This document shows, one piece after another, positions 1 to 13,394 of a DNA stretch of 64,000 nt (within the stretch, counting starts at the first letter, position 1; each line of letters begins with the position of its first letter). The stretch lies in contig OX344750.2 in the NCBI GenBank assembly GCA_947034885.2, forward strand, positions 31,606,821 through 31,670,820, read 5' to 3'. The translations under genes and the position numbers were made by a program. Under the pieces are notes generated by a model, which saw only the letters and a program-made list of their open reading frames with translations, was not told the DNA's origin and did no database searches. The DNA comes from Thuidium tamariscinum. Lineage: Eukaryota; Streptophyta; Bryopsida; Hypnales; Thuidiaceae.

Positions 1-1523
1 AAAAAACATAATGTATGAGAAGAAATTTTTATGTTTCTTAAAACTCAAATTTTTTAGATTTTTTGGACTACCTATTTTCTCCTATTTAGAACTTCTTTAG
101 GCATAACTTTTGGTCCTAGGCATCAATTGAAAAACAAAATTACATTCCCATGATTCTAATCAATTTTCTATCTTCTAATAAAGTTTCAAAAAATCAAGAC
201 AAAAATTGAGATTGTACCTATGTAGGTACCTACGAAAAATCCCATTTGTTCCTTGAAGGGATAATGGTCCTTTAGAGATTAAATTAAATAAAGACCATTT
301 TTATAGCTAAATTTGATATCTAAAACAAGGAGGTAGAAGGTACCAAAATACACTAAGTAAGCACCTTTGATTATTTATATTTTACACATCTCACTTCTTG
401 TATAAAAAGATTAATATCACCTCAATTAGGAAATTTCTATCACCATCTATAATGCACATACACACATACTCAAAGAAGCCTTAAAAACTTGAATGAAAAC
501 CATGCAACTGCTAGGAAGAGCATTGATTGTTGAACTATCTATTGACTAGATGACTAATTTTTGGCTTTGGTGGTATTTATGGGTCAATTTCACCCATGTA
601 ATGTATTGATCTTTTAGCGGTCAAGCAACCACATTGTGATCATTTTAGTGTCTAAAATGTGTAAAGAATTAAAACTCATGATTTAAAATGTAGATTATGC
701 CATTCATATTTTATAGTACGCAACTAATATAAAAAAGAAGTAATGTAGAGTTCTCCAACTATCAAAATACTTGTGAAATAAACACAAAAATATTGTATAT
801 ATATATATATATTTGAAAACACAATAAATACAAAAAATACAACAAACTTACTATGCTATCTTTTTATATATTTGAGAATTTGTTATCTTCATTTTCTTAT
901 TTGAATTGTATAATATTGTTCATGTTCTTGCAATATGGGGAATTTTGATAAATTGACGATATTTATTATGCCATTTTTCAAACCACATGGTCTAAACTAA
1001 AAGATAACATCTAGGATAGGTATAGATTTTCAGACAACTAAAACTTATGTAGATCTTTAAAATCTATGAGATTTTTAGACTTCAAACTATATGATCTAAA
1101 ACATCTTGAACAGGTATAGATTTTAGAGATCTACAATACATATAGATTTCAAAAATCAATAATAAGTTTGGATTTTGGACCGTGCGGTCACAACCATAAA
1201 AACTGCCAAATTAATGGCATTTCACTATTTTAACAAAATTCACCATCAATGTATGTGTTCTAATCTTGATCAATGTTTTGACTCTTTTCAACATATAAAA
1301 CTTTGATATAAACTATATAAGCCTAAATTACTTTTATTTATAAACTTGACAATAATTATGTGTGAGAGAAGTACATCTAACATAGCTAAACATTTTTTTA
1401 TAATTTGAAAAAAAAATTGGATCAAATTCCTATTTAACTCAAAAGTCACTCACTTATAAATTTCACAATGATGGTGTGTGAATTTTTTCTTGATTTAAAA
1501 GGTTGTAAGAAAGAGGTGATGAT
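1..1523. other. AT-rich intergenic DNA, no gene seen
   Basis: No convincing open frame, RNA gene or element boundary is visible. It holds a short (TA)n run near 797-812. The last few bases (ATGAT, 1519-1523) serve as the target duplication of the copia fossil that follows. Confidence 0.6.
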
Positions 1524-1740
1524 TGTTGAGAGTAAGAAACAAAATAAAACCAAAATATGCAAGAAGAAGAGTAATCTTTAGAAGGAAGTTTCAAACATAT
1601 ATATAGAAGAGAGAAGAAGAGTAGTTTTTTTCTCCTATTGGTCTAGAGGATTCTAATCTTATTCCTAGTTGCCTTGATGACTATAATTAATTGTGGATAA
1701 CTATAGTCGAGAGCTTATTAGTAGAATATTATTTTTAACA
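1524..1740 (-). repeat. Copia fossil LTR (distal in element orientation)
   Basis: About 217 bp, clearly similar to 4804-5031 along its whole length. It shares the internal landmarks AATCTTTAGAAGGAA, CAAACATATATAT and GTCTAGAGGATTCTAATCTT, and the terminal inverted dinucleotides TG/CA. Confidence 0.75.
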
Positions 1741-4700
1741 CTTCTCCACACTTGACATAACATTATTAAAAGTATTGTAATCTTAAAAGATATATAATTA
1801 TTGCTTCATTAAAACTTATCCTAAAAAACCTTGGTTAGAATCAAGGACAAAACCAAAGATGAAAGAAAAAGAGTACAACACCTTTATAAGTCAATTTTCA
1901 TGGGAAAATCCAATGGGAAAAATCCAAAGAAAAACAAAAGTTTTTACAATAACTAAATCTCTTACTCTAAAGTACTAAGTCACCGCACTCCAATACCTTA
2001 GACAAGTCAGTGATGAATACTCAATGGAAGAGCCTTAGTAAGATCCACAAGATTATCTGCTGAAATAATTTTCTTGATTTCAAGTGCTCTGACTGCAATG
2101 AGGTATGGATATTTTTCATCCAATGTTTCCTCCCCCTCTTTGCAAGGGTGATAAGCTTTTTACCAAGACCAACTTGTATCCAAGAAGTCCAAAATCTTGT
2201 CTCTTTTGCAAAGAAACATATTCCTCCTTTAAAAGATGAAAATTTGTCTTCTTCAATTTGACAATTAACAAAACAAGCATGAAGCAATGTACTAGAGGAA
2301 GGATTAATATAATGAATAATGCTTGGAGAATTGAACTCAACATAAATCGTATGGAAGAGATATGTCAAGTCAATCCCTATTGTAGTGCAATAATCTTCAA
2401 AAGCTCTTGATCAGAATTCTTGAGCATTATCCATACTTAAAATCTCAATTGGATAATCAGGAAAATGAGCCTTGAAACAAATCAATATAGATAATAAATT
2501 GGCAAAAGCCAAGTTTCTCATTGATAATAACATGATATGTGATTGTTTGCCTGATAGATGAATTAAAATCATAAAATATTCAAATGGTCTTAAGATAGGA
2601 TTTACAAGACCACATATATCTCTATATATAGTTTTGAAAATATTGGTAGTAAAATATTTGTCATATATAAAAATAGTTGGGTAATTCATTTGCTTTATAC
2701 ACATACTTAGCATAATGTCATTGAATTAACAATTACTAGTTGCGAATTATATTCAGTAATACATAGAAGAAACTTTTATTTAAATTAAATTAAATTAAAT
2801 AGAGCCTTTGTGGTTGTATCTTTATATTATCTTTATTTTTATAAGATAATACTATTATCTATATAAGATAATATAAAATTGAATAAATCAAGTGATTAGA
2901 TTGCAATCTAATACAAGCCATTTGTTACAGCAAAGGCTATTTCCACAATATTATTGTTTGGTACAAAAACCAAAGACTCTTGCATATCTAGAATTTTGGG
3001 TCAAGAAGTGAAAAGATAGGTGCATACATCCCAGTAGTTGATCAGACTATTGGGGGCATAAGGTGAATACATAGCACTCATGCAATGAATGCATGTAATC
3101 ATATTGCCCTCAAGTAATTATATCAACTTTGTTAAACCTTCTTAGAAACGAAACACATTCAATCTAGCCAAAAAAAATTTGGTTTATTTTGCATAATTGT
3201 ATGCATAGTGGTAGAGTCAATGAATGCATTACAAGACTTATAAATGAAAATATCATTAACAATTTATGTATATTGTAGGATTGCATTTGTAACTACATTA
3301 CAAGACTTATGAATGAATTTTTCATCAACAATTCATATACATACCGTAGGATTTTACTTATAATTATAAAGTCAAGGAATGCATCACGACTTGTGAAGGA
3401 ATTTATCATCAACAATTCATATACATGCCGCAGGATTTTACTTATAATTACAAAGTCAAGGAATGCATCACAAGACTTGTGAAGGAATTTATTATCAACA
3501 ATTCATATACATCCCGCAGGTTTTTATTTGTAACTATAAAGTCAAAAAATGCATCACAAGATTTATAAATGAAAATATCATTAACAATTTATGTATATCG
3601 TAGGATTGTATTTATAAATACAAAGTGAAGTTGTGAAGGAATGTATCTCACTAGTAGACATCTCCAAGTGTGCAACTCCAATAAATCCATAGACGCATCT
3701 ATGATGTAGGCTTTTTGAGTTTGTATTTAGAGCTTTTCATTTTTCTAAAACAACTTTGCAAAATACATTGATGTCTAACAAATATTTGTTGGATAGCCTA
3801 CTATGCCATATTTATAGGAAAAATGCATCTTTAATAGACATTCAACATGGTTGTTAGACAACCTACATCTATGATGTTAATAAAGGAACTATTATGCTTC
3901 CTTTGTATATGTTGACTATTAGAATATCACAATTATTGATAACGATTAACATTTATATGCCAATTTGTTTATAATTATCATTGAAAACCTCAACAATATA
4001 TGGTTAAGGAAATATAGATCCTATTGTACAAGCTTCTACATTATGTAATTGGACTTTGTTTTTCTTTTCAACAAGGAACAACATCTCCTCCTCATCTATA
4101 GCATGTGGCTACACAACTTCAATTATAATATAGTGCATTATATTTTACTATTAAAAAAAATGAATGCTAAAAGGCAATAGAACAAAATCAAAACTCTTCA
4201 AAAAATAGAGGTGAAAGTAGAGATATTTACAATAGAGGGATTGTAAAACAAAAACAAAAATATTGAAATAAATGCTCCCTAAGTAATATGCGCTCTTGCA
4301 ATTCTCACATGTGATAAATAAATATTGCCATAAACTTCCTCTTAACTAGTAAGACTAATAGGTTAAAGTCTTTGACTAGCTACATTACGCTCTTGCCTTC
4401 AAATCTAAACCACCAGAGAGTGATGAAATGTAAGAAGTAGACTAAAACAAATTCAATTAGAGCATTGGAAGAAGATGAGCAAAAAAATTTCTACCTTCTA
4501 AGCTAGAATTAGAAGAAAGTAGACTTTGAGGAAGTAAAGTAGATGAAATTGAAGCTTGTAAAAAAATATCACAAGAAGAGATAATCAAAAATATTGTATC
4601 TAAACTAAAATAATCACTAAAAATAATATTGAATTGAAGCTAATAAGACACAGTTTGGCACTTAGGGCCCATAACAAAAAATTTGAATCATAAGAAACCA

Positions 4701-4803
4701 AAGACAAAAGGTGTAAATATTGTCTCAATAACCTCTTCTAAGACAAAGAATAATTGGATGATAATTGCATATATAAAGTTCAAAACAAAGACTATAAAGA
4801 GCA

Positions 4804-5031
4804 TGTTGATAACGCATTGAGAATAGGAAACGAAACAAAACCAAAACATGCAAGAAGAAAACTAATCTTTAGAAGGAAATTTCAAACATATATATCAAGG
4901 AAAGGAGAAGATTAGTTCTTCTCTCTTATTAGTCTAGAGGATTCTAATCTTATCCCTAATTGCCTTTATGACTACAATTAATTGTAGGTAACTATAGTGG
5001 AGAGCGTATTAATTGAATGCTATTCTTAACA
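4804..5031 (-). repeat. Copia fossil LTR (proximal in element orientation)
   Basis: About 228 bp partner of 1524-1740. On the minus strand it would be the upstream LTR. No clear tRNA-type primer-binding site was recognised next to it. Confidence 0.75.
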
Positions 5032-6908
5032 ATGACATTTGACATTGCTAAATCACTTTACTTTTATTTTTGAAGATTTAACTCAAACATAACTCTTACT
5101 TATTCACTTAAAAACCAATTGTGTAGAAGTCTATTATTGATTTGAAAGAATGAAACATTGCATAATCTCTTTAATTGTTATCATAATTTTATTTTAAAAT
5201 TTGAACCAAGATTCTATTTAATTCAAAAGTCGCTCCCTTATAAACTCCACTTCAATTAGAAACACTCTATTCATGATATAAAAGGTTGTAGCATTGCTTA
5301 AACTCTTTACACATTATTTATTATTATTAAAAACCAAAACAAAAGTCTATGTAACTCAAAAATCACTTTTACTAATAAACCTTAGAATTCATTTTATGTA
5401 AAACAATTATTCTTAATATCAATGCCTACAATAGAGAGGTGGCAATATCAAATATTGAGGAATAAAAAAATATCAAATTTAGAATGGACATAAATGAGTT
5501 CACGTACATATTATGATCTTTGAATTCCACCATAGAATGATTCTTTAATTTTGACAAAATATTCCCACTCCAATTCACAATGCAATTGTGTAGTTAATTT
5601 TTATGATGGATAAAAACATGTGACTTTTCATTCCTCTATACAAAAGATTGGGGATTAAATTGATCCTAGGATTAATTTTTTTCCTTGTCTAATTTTATTT
5701 ATACTAATTTATATCTACTTTTATTTAAAGTCAAGACATTTTTCAATACTCTATATTACATATAATGATGTTTCAAGAATTAAGTTTAGGCTAAAGTAAA
5801 TCTAAATCATTTATAAATTTATCCTCTAGTGAATAAAATGCACCCTATAGTTGAACCCACATGGTTTTCTACTTTTTGCAAAGTGACCTTCCCAAGAGTG
5901 TTCAATAATTAGCCCAAAATTCATTTGAGATAGATTAATCAACTTTGATTGACTATCTAATTTTCCCCTCCACTTCCCCCCTCAAAACGGATATTTGAAG
6001 ATAAAACTTAGCTTGACCCTCTACCTTTTTCCAATTCAATTTTTCTTGAAAAAGGATATTTCACTATGCTAAAATGAGGTTTGAAATTCTACTTGGAGCA
6101 CAATTCCTATGTTTTATCAATGATTAGTGAAGCTCTCCTCTTTAAAATATCCCTTATCCATTGAGATTTCTTAATAGACAATTGATTTCATGATAAAAAC
6201 AGCACAACTTCATCCTTTGTTATCATCAAATGACAATGAAGTAAGTCTAGCCTATTGCCATACAAAAAATTCTTGATAACTTGACATGGTAATTGGATTG
6301 CTTGGATTTTTTTCCTAATGACTTGGTCAAAGTGCAAGGTGATTTAGATTACTAGGTGTTTAATAATCATTCAAACCTCCTATGTTTAAATACTGAGCCA
6401 TTGTACAACCTAACAACTATCTAACATTTCAATATAATGTTAGTAGCAATAGGTTAAAAAATATTAAAAGTATGAAATAAAATTTAAGATTTGAGGTCTT
6501 CTAAGGTCTTTCTCATGGCCATTTGAAGGCTTGGTTTTTTTCTCTACTAGTATCCAAATTTTGAAACACACTACTTTTGAACCTTAGGTTTTGTATTAAA
6601 TTTCTTTTTGTGCTAGTTTAAAAAATACACGAATTACACCATGTTGTATGTCAATATTGTTTTCATTTGTCTTAAGAAAATGCATATAAATTTAGGCACT
6701 ATTCTAATTACTAGATTTTATGACAAAGATATATCTCCTCAAAAACATATAGAAATCAATTAGATGGTTTTTTATATTAAAAAGTGACATATAATAGACA
6801 CATATTGCTACATGTACAAATGATTTGATTTGTAAAATGAGTTTGATGATGTAGAATTTATATGAAGTTTCACCAAACTCAAGTATGAAATGCACTATTT
6901 TTTTAGGG
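5032..6908. other. AT-rich intergenic DNA, nothing recognised
   Basis: Only short random frames occur here. No repeat pair, structural RNA or element end was recognised. Confidence 0.5.
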
Positions 6909-7833
6909 TTAAGCCATAACTACTTTTGACTATGTTTTCAGCAAAAACATTTTCAAACTACCATTTGTAGAACAAGTGCCAAATTTTAGAAGAAAAGCAT
7001 TTTGGGACACAAACAACCATAGGAACTTGTAGTACAATTGTTTGAAAAGATGTAGAAAAAATTCCAAAAATTTCTACCATACAAATTGCAAGATATTAGC
7101 ATTTGACCTAATAGAAATTCTTTTTTGACCTTGCAAAAAACCAAGCAATTGCACTTCACAAGCTCTCATTTGTATGAAAATTTGTTGACAATGGTGGTGC
7201 TTCATTGAATTCGGTCTTCAAGGCAAGTTGGATGCAAACTTGAAAATTTCCATATCATGTGGAATTGTACAACATATAAGAAAAAAATAGTATGTAGAAA
7301 GAACCAAAAAATGATCCAAAATACAACATTGTTGAGAACTTATTTATAAAATTGAAAAATGCCAATACCAAGGGTTGTAATCATGTTGTAATAAACAATC
7401 TACATCCTACAATATTTTATCAATAAAAATTAAAAATTGAATTAAACAATAGTTTATTGTAGATTAGCAAATGTATAAATGGCCACAAACAAAAACTTTG
7501 CATAACTTTTGTCTCATTCATCAAAATGAAATGATTTAAAGCTTTTGACCTATATATAAATATAGAAAATTAATTTCTATTTTTTTTTCAAAAGTGACTT
7601 TCAAAGAAACTTTTTGAATTGCATGGGTTGCCCAATGAGCAATGAAAATTACATACCATACAAAAACTTTCCAACCATGTAGTTAAAAGTTATGAAAATT
7701 GTTGTACCTTGAAAACACTCCTTTGGCACATTTCATGTGAAAATTTCAAAGAACAAAAATAAAAATTCCATTTGTAGTGGGCTACCCAATATCCCTATAG
7801 GCCAAAAACATATTTTGGTCCTTTAGCGGTTAA
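6909..7833 (-). mobile_element. TTAA-flanked piggyBac-like MITE, family A copy 1
   Basis: The 925-bp segment is bounded by TTAA at 6909-6912 and 7830-7833. Its right end reads, in reverse, TTAA-CCGCTAAAGGACC, close to the ends of the family copies at 27700 and 45843. The left end is more diverged, but the following GACTATGTTTTCA is the family subterminal word. The interior matches the other family A copies, for example the stretch around GATGTAGAAAAAATTCC. It has no coding capacity. The TTAA target and CCC-type terminus are established piggyBac hallmarks; the assignment is inferred from those and from the copy comparison. Confidence 0.7.
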
Positions 7834-7933
7834 ACATCAAAAATGGTACACCCCAACACCATAGCATACATTGAAGACCTAGCAAAATTCCGAACACTAG
7901 CAATGACACTTGTTCATCATTCTTGTCAAACTA

Positions 7934-8889
7934 TTAATGTCTAAAGGACCACTCAACTTTTTGAAATGGGGGACATAGTAATTTTGGTTAGGTCCATGCA
8001 ACTAGAGATTTTTAGGTTTGGGGCCAAAACCTTAATGAAAGGTGTAGACAAATAATGTCTTTCCTAAACACTAAAATTTAGGGGATTTGAAAATACAAGT
8101 CAAAAGTTATCACCTAATATGTTATTTTTTTTATAAATGGATAATTTTGGGCTTTGGACAAATCAAGATAATTCCCTTTCTTTAATAACAAAAATTTGAA
8201 ATTGGTTCTCTAGATTCATATATACATGAGAAGCTTTTGAATCATTCCATTTTAATCAATGAGTCAAAATTTATGAAGAGATTTTGTTTGTATACATTTA
8301 TGCACTTGCTAATCTACAATAAAAATTGAAGTCCTTTGTTTAATTCAATTTTTAATCTCTATTGAAAAAAGATCATAGGATGTAGATTGTTTATTACAAA
8401 ATTACAACCATTGGGGTTGGCATTTTTCAATTTTATAAATAAGTTCTGAGCAATATTGTATGTTGGATCATTTTTTGCTTTTTTCTACGTACTATTTTAT
8501 TCTTATATGTTGTACAATTCCAAATGATACGAGAATCTTCAAACTTGCATCCAACTTGCCTTGAACAATAAATTCCATTTAAGAACCATCATTTTTGAAA
8601 AAATTTCATACAAATATGAACTTTGCAAAGTATAGTTGTACAATGTTTTGCAAAGCCCAAAAGATATTTTTTTGTAAATTTGAAAGGTAATATTGTGCAT
8701 TTGTACAATCCTCATTGTAGAAATTTCTTGAAAATTTTTCTACATGTTCATAAGCCGACATTGTATACAACCCTATGGTTACATGTGTCTTAAGAATGTT
8801 TTATTTCCAAAATTTGGTACTTGTTCTAGAAATGGCAACTTTAGAGCGTTTTTGAGCATTTTCAATGAAAATATAGTAAAAGGATTTAA
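7934..8889 (+). mobile_element. TTAA-flanked piggyBac-like MITE, family A copy 2 (inverted relative to copy 1)
   Basis: The 956-bp segment runs from TTAA (7934-7937, followed by TGTCTAAAGGACC) to TTAA (8886-8889). Its right part (TTGGTACTTGTTCTAGAAATG) is the reverse complement of the left part of copy 1, so the two lie head to head about 100 bp apart. The 107-codon frame at 8744-9067 is noncoding element sequence running past its edge. Confidence 0.7.
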
Positions 8890-10861
8890 TGAGTTAATTA
8901 AAAGCACACACAATTGGGTGACTACAAGAAGCACTTGTACTATATTTTGCCTTCTTTATTTTTATCATTTTAGTATTTTTTGCATGTACTACAAGTCACC
9001 TTTGATACTTTTAAAAACATTGAATATGAAATTTGGATGGTGGTTGGATTTCAGATCTACAATATAAACAACTTTTGATGTTCGTCAACGGAAAAGCTAG
9101 TATAGATGGCATAACATAATTTGCCATCAAAAATAGTTTACATTGATAGATTAGAGGCACTATTGGCCTTGAACCAGTATTATTCAGTCATTTTTTATAT
9201 CCTTAAATACTATTTTTAGAAATTTATGTCCAATAATGAGATTTATTTATTTATTTGAAAAATTAGAAAATGCCCTTGAAAATTTTATTTAAAAAGTAGT
9301 CATTGTATTCAACTAAGAGCAAAGAAAGAAAATCAAGGCTAAAACAAAAAACAAATAATTAGTTCAATATAAACTCAATTGAAATAGAATATACTTTATG
9401 CCAATGCAAACCAAACTTGGAACATGTTTTTGGAAATTCCTCTCCTCAAGAGGTATATTTCTATTAGAAGAGCTAGCACACCAAATTTGGTTATGTAATT
9501 CTTCAAAAGAGGTACTTGATAGTACTAAAAAAAATGCCCAAACCATAAGTGTGATATATATTTAAATCCTATTGAATGAATTTTGAAAAAATTCAAAAAA
9601 TTCAAGTACATTTTCTATTACTGTACTATAGGAAGCTAATTTCTAAATTTCATATTCAATCAATCAATTTTGCAATACTTATGACACAAAACAACTTCTG
9701 CAATCTGTGTATGATAGAAAATAGGACAAGCACATCTTGCAATCACCCAACTTTTGAATTGCATTGGGAATGTTTGAATTTAGAGGTCTTATATGAAACA
9801 TTGCTCAGAAACTCACTTCTCCATATTTACCGCCCTTCCATTGCAAATGTTCTCATTCTTCTATGCACAAAAAACTTGGCTAAGAAACTTAACACCTCCG
9901 TATTCTAGTAGAAGATTCATTATGATTGAACCTTTAAACTCCATTCAAATTAGTATTATCTACATTTTTCTCTATATAAATTTTTTTGTCAACCACATGT
10001 ATGTCAACTTCTTACATTACCAATGGGAGTGGGTCTTAAATGATGTACAACAACATGCAGTAAAATATTGAAGTCATTGTGGCTCCAAAAAGAAGAATAG
10101 GCCATTTTTGGAGTGATTATCAAATACCACCTCAAAAATATTAGGGTGGTTATCTAATTGTGAAAATCATTTACTTCCAAACCATAATTGTTTTTTGCTT
10201 CACATTTTTTTATAATAATTGTAGTACATAAAAAATAGTATATTTGTTAATTTACATGTTTGCTCATTTGGAATCGTCACTCATTTTCAACGTAAGGTAG
10301 GAGCACCCAAATTGAACACTAGTCATCCATAGACATCTGGAAAAGAACCTAAATCCAAGTGCAAGTGGATTCAAAGAAGTTGTCATTCTTCCAAGGAGTG
10401 GCCAATCACATGCATGGGATTTAAGATTAGAGTGTCACCTTTGAATGTTTCCGTGCCAATTTTGGTGTCAGTCTAGTGCGCGCCCACAGTAGATGCATCT
10501 ACACAATGGTTTTCAAAAATTCATATTATATTCATACAAGCTCAGAAAAATATGAACCCAATTGTTTTGGTTTCATAAATCATTTCCTGACAAGCGCATC
10601 TAATCTTTTTCCCTACACAAGTATTGCATCTTTGGATCCAGGGGTAAGTGTCCATTTTGGCTGCTCCTACCTTATGTCACATGGACTGAAATTGAGCAAA
10701 GCATAGAATCAGGTTTCACAATCAAAGTACACCAGCTATTTAATACCCTTTGAATAACTCCATCAACTAATCATAAGTCAGCTCAAGGAAATGGGCTCGG
10801 ATAGAGTTCAAACTTCAAAGTGTTGGCTCCCTAGACCATTGGAACCATCCTATAAGTTAAC
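8890..10861. other. AT-rich intergenic DNA, nothing firm
   Basis: Short frames at 9576-10071 and 10476-10706 show no protein character. A 19-bp word (AGCTCAAGGAAATGGGCTC) near 10775 recurs in the leader of the NmrA-like gene near 12006, so part of this stretch may be an old duplicate of that leader. Confidence 0.45.
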
Positions 10862-11830
10862 TTAACCCCTCACCGCCCAAGAGGACCAAAAGTGTCCATG
10901 CAGTCAGACTCAAAGTGCTGTAACTTTTGCATCCAATGTCCAAATTCATTGAAACTTGTTGGAAAAGTTGCGCATTTTAATCTAGTTCTTATGGAAGAAA
11001 TTTCAAATCAATAAAAGACATATTGAGTTTTTGAGAGCCATTCAAAGTTCACAGGTTCATTTAGATGCAGCACACTGCATTGTGACTGCTGCAACTTTGG
11101 GGGATTGTATCTTTTTCATAAAATCTTTTTTTTTGATAGTATTTGTTGTGTTTTGTTCCTCTCAAGGTCTAGTTATTGTGCTAAATTTTTCATGCCAATC
11201 CAAGTTGTTTTGAATGTTTGGGAGCAATTCGAAGTTCAAAATCTAGACATTTTTGCATTTCAGTCAACTTTGGCGGCTCGTAACTTCTTCATACATGATT
11301 GCTTTTCAATAATATTTGTTGGAAAAGTTTCACTTACTAATCTATTTTGTGTGGCTAAAATTTCAGATCCATCTAAGACGTTTTGAGTGACTGAGAAGCA
11401 TTTTGGTAGAAGGAGCTTCAGCCACAGTTGTGATTTTTTCATCTTTTTTCACTGGTTTTTGACATTTCAAATCCATTTTTCAAACGAAATGAGTGATTTT
11501 TATGAATTTTTTTTCCATTGAAGTGTTTATATTATGGTTTTGAATCACTTTGTAGTTTAATGTTTTTTCATTGGAATTGGTTTAAAAATCCAATTTCACC
11601 TCCAAATGTGTTTTTAAGAAAATTTCAGCACCTTTTTTGAACACTAAAACATTATAATCTTTCAATCTATACGGTCAAATGACCCAAAATTTGTTCCACA
11701 CCATCTAAAAGATGCACACTACAATATTGTACGATTGAGATCTTCATACCTTACTCTAATTTTGAATTTTCAGACTTGCAAAGGCAGGCAGTTTTTAAGC
11801 ATGGTTGGACCTTGGGCGGTGAGGGGTTAA
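10862..11830. mobile_element. TTAA-flanked piggyBac-like MITE, family B, well-preserved ends
   Basis: The 969-bp element has TTAA at 10862-10865 and 11827-11830. The terminal inverted repeat CCCCTCACCGCCCAAG is exact at both ends (16 bp), and similarity runs on weakly (AGGACCAA versus GTCCAACC). A small GGAC...GTCC hairpin sits just inside the left end. The interior is AT-rich with no coding potential. A second, truncated family B copy ends at 15906. Ends this well matched suggest a fairly young insertion. Confidence 0.85.
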
Positions 11831-12003
11831 GTGTACCTTGAACTGAACTAAGCTGAAATCAGCAATGAGCGAATCAGATATTTATATGTGTCCTTGAAAT
11901 GCGTCAGCTAATTAAAATCAAGCATGTGACAAACACATTAAGGGGACTCTACTGACGCATTTGAGTTAATTAGTCTAGGTTCGGGAATGGGTGTTTTGCC
12001 CTT

Positions 12004-12446
12004 AAGCTCAAGGAAATGGGCTCCAGGCACTACTCCAGAGTTTCGGACAATACTTCCAATACCGACGGTGGGACCGCAGACACCGGACGGCCGGACAGGA
12101 AGTTTAAGCAGAAACTCAACCGGACCTCCTCCGGCAGGTGCCGCTATCCCCTCGAACACCGTGGCGCACAGACATCGATCGATTGTGTACATAAACGAAC
12201 TGCAAGTGATCGATCGAGTTCATATTCCACATCCAAGTCCCCATTCGCACTCGCGCACTCGCTCAAGTCTTGCTTCACAGATCGAGTCCTGCATGTTGTA
12301 GAATCAGCTAGAGCAGCAGAATCAGAGTAGCGGAATTGATCCGAGTGGCTGAATCCGAACGTCGAGCTCGATCAAAGTTTGCAACTGTACCGCAGACAGG
12401 AAGCTTCCGATCCGTCTCCTTGCTGGAACCATCGAGTAAGCATTCC
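12004..12446 (+). promoter_or_regulatory. Leader / 5' region of the NmrA-like gene
   Basis: The sequence turns sharply GC-rich about 450 bp upstream of the start codon, typical of a transcribed leader. The frame of the gene stays open upstream of the chosen ATG, but no earlier in-frame ATG was found and this stretch has no domain character. About 12010-12446 is duplicated, inverted, at roughly 34,935-35,380. Confidence 0.5.
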
Positions 12447-13394
12447 ATGGCGCAGTCGGAGGGAATTCGCAGCCACCCGAAGCTCATTCTCGTCACCGGC
12501 GCAGGTGGCGGCATCGGCTCCGTAGGCACGAGGCTCGTCTCTTTGCTACGCTCTCAAAACCTCCCCGTGCGCGCACAAGTCCGCCGACTCGACTCTCGCT
12601 CGGAAGCTCTCTCCAAATTAGGCGCCGAAGTCGTGGTCGCCGAGCTCACCAACGTCGAGGACGCCATGCGCGTAGTGGACGGATGCGATCGCGTCTTCTT
12701 CTGCATAACCGTGTCCGATGCCTTCCTCCAGCCCTGTCTCAACATGGCCGCCGCTGCGAAGTACCACAACGTCTCCGTTTTCGTCGACCTCTCCCAAATG
12801 CTCGTTTCTCAGTTGACCCACACGAATATCACGAAGGAGACGACCAGTCAGCAGCAGCGGTTCCACTGGCTGGTGGAGCAGGTGCTGGCGTGGTCGGGGT
12901 TACCAGTAGTGGAGATCCGCGGGACGGTGTTTCTGGAGCATCCGTTTTACAGCACCATGGCTGCGCGGACCATTCGGCGATCGGGGGAGTTGCGGTTGCC
13001 GTTTCGAAAGCAAAAAATCTCGCCGGTGGCGGCGATGGACGTGGCGCAAGTGGCCTTTGAGGCGATTGTGAATCCTGAGAAGCACATTGGGAAGACGTAC
13101 CACCTTGTGGGGCCGGAGAGCTTGGATGGGGACGCCATCGCCAAGCAATACGCCAAAGCGCTTGGACGGGAGGTCGTGTACGTGGATGTTCCTCTGGAGG
13201 AGTGGGTGAAGAATGAGCTTGCGGAAGGGCAGTTTGGGCCGCATGTGGATGATCACTTTGTGACGTTGGCGAAGAACACGGTGAAGGGCCAGAATGACGT
13301 GAAGAATGACGACGTGGAGGATGTTACGGGGGTGAAGCCGCTTACTGTCGAAGCGTGGGTGCGGCAGAACATCCACATCTTCTCGCAGAAGTGA
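12447..13394 (+). CDS. NmrA-like NAD(P)-binding (atypical short-chain dehydrogenase) protein
   Basis: A 315-residue protein. An N-terminal Rossmann nucleotide-binding motif is visible at residues 13-27 (LILVTGAGGGIGSVG), followed by VRAQVRR where this family binds the cofactor phosphate, then VVVAELTNVEDAMRVVDGCDRVFF, typical of NmrA/HSCARG-like proteins and of isoflavone-reductase relatives. The middle (SQQQRFHWLVEQVLAWSGLPVVEIRGTVF, written here only as a landmark near residues 134-162) and HLVGPESLDGDAIA (219-232) fit the family. NmrA-like proteins bind NAD(P)(H) and may be redox sensors or reductases; the substrate cannot be told. The catalytic Tyr-x-x-x-Lys of classical SDRs was not found at the usual place. 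No signal peptide or membrane segment is apparent, so it is probably cytosolic. The CDS has no intron and is GC-rich, unlike everything around it. I chose the ATG at 12447 because homology starts just after it; the frame is open further upstream without an ATG. Confidence 0.88.
   Translation: MAQSEGIRSHPKLILVTGAGGGIGSVGTRLVSLLRSQNLPVRAQVRRLDSRSEALSKLGAEVVVAELTNVEDAMRVVDGCDRVFFCITVSDAFLQPCLNMAAAAKYHNVSVFVDLSQMLVSQLTHTNITKETTSQQQRFHWLVEQVLAWSGLPVVEIRGTVFLEHPFYSTMAARTIRRSGELRLPFRKQKISPVAAMDVAQVAFEAIVNPEKHIGKTYHLVGPESLDGDAIAKQYAKALGREVVYVDVPLEEWVKNELAEGQFGPHVDDHFVTLAKNTVKGQNDVKNDDVEDVTGVKPLTVEAWVRQNIHIFSQK

Larger units (their letters stand above)
1524..5031 (-). mobile_element. Decayed Ty1-copia LTR retrotransposon (fossil)
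   Basis: Two direct repeats of about 220 bp (1524-1740 and 4804-5031) bound the element. Read on the minus strand each starts TGTTAA and ends CAACA, and the flanks ATGAT (1519-1523) and ATGAC (5032-5036) look like a 5-bp target duplication with one change. Between them, minus-strand reading gives recognisable plant copia polyprotein parts: an integrase core stretch (about 2411-2713, with DICGLVNP, FEYFMILI and FPDYPIEILSMDNAQEF), the region that follows integrase (about 2210-2368, with SPSIIHYI), and a short RNase-H-end-like stretch near 2030-2100. Reverse transcriptase was not recognised. The two LTRs differ at many positions, so the copy is old; it is broken in several places. Confidence 0.8.

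Noticed and set aside
8744-9067. 107-codon frame
   Set aside because: Lies mostly inside a family A MITE and runs past its edge; no protein character.
12336-12446. N-terminal extension of the NmrA-like protein by 37 codons
   Set aside because: No in-frame ATG; the extension has no family similarity.
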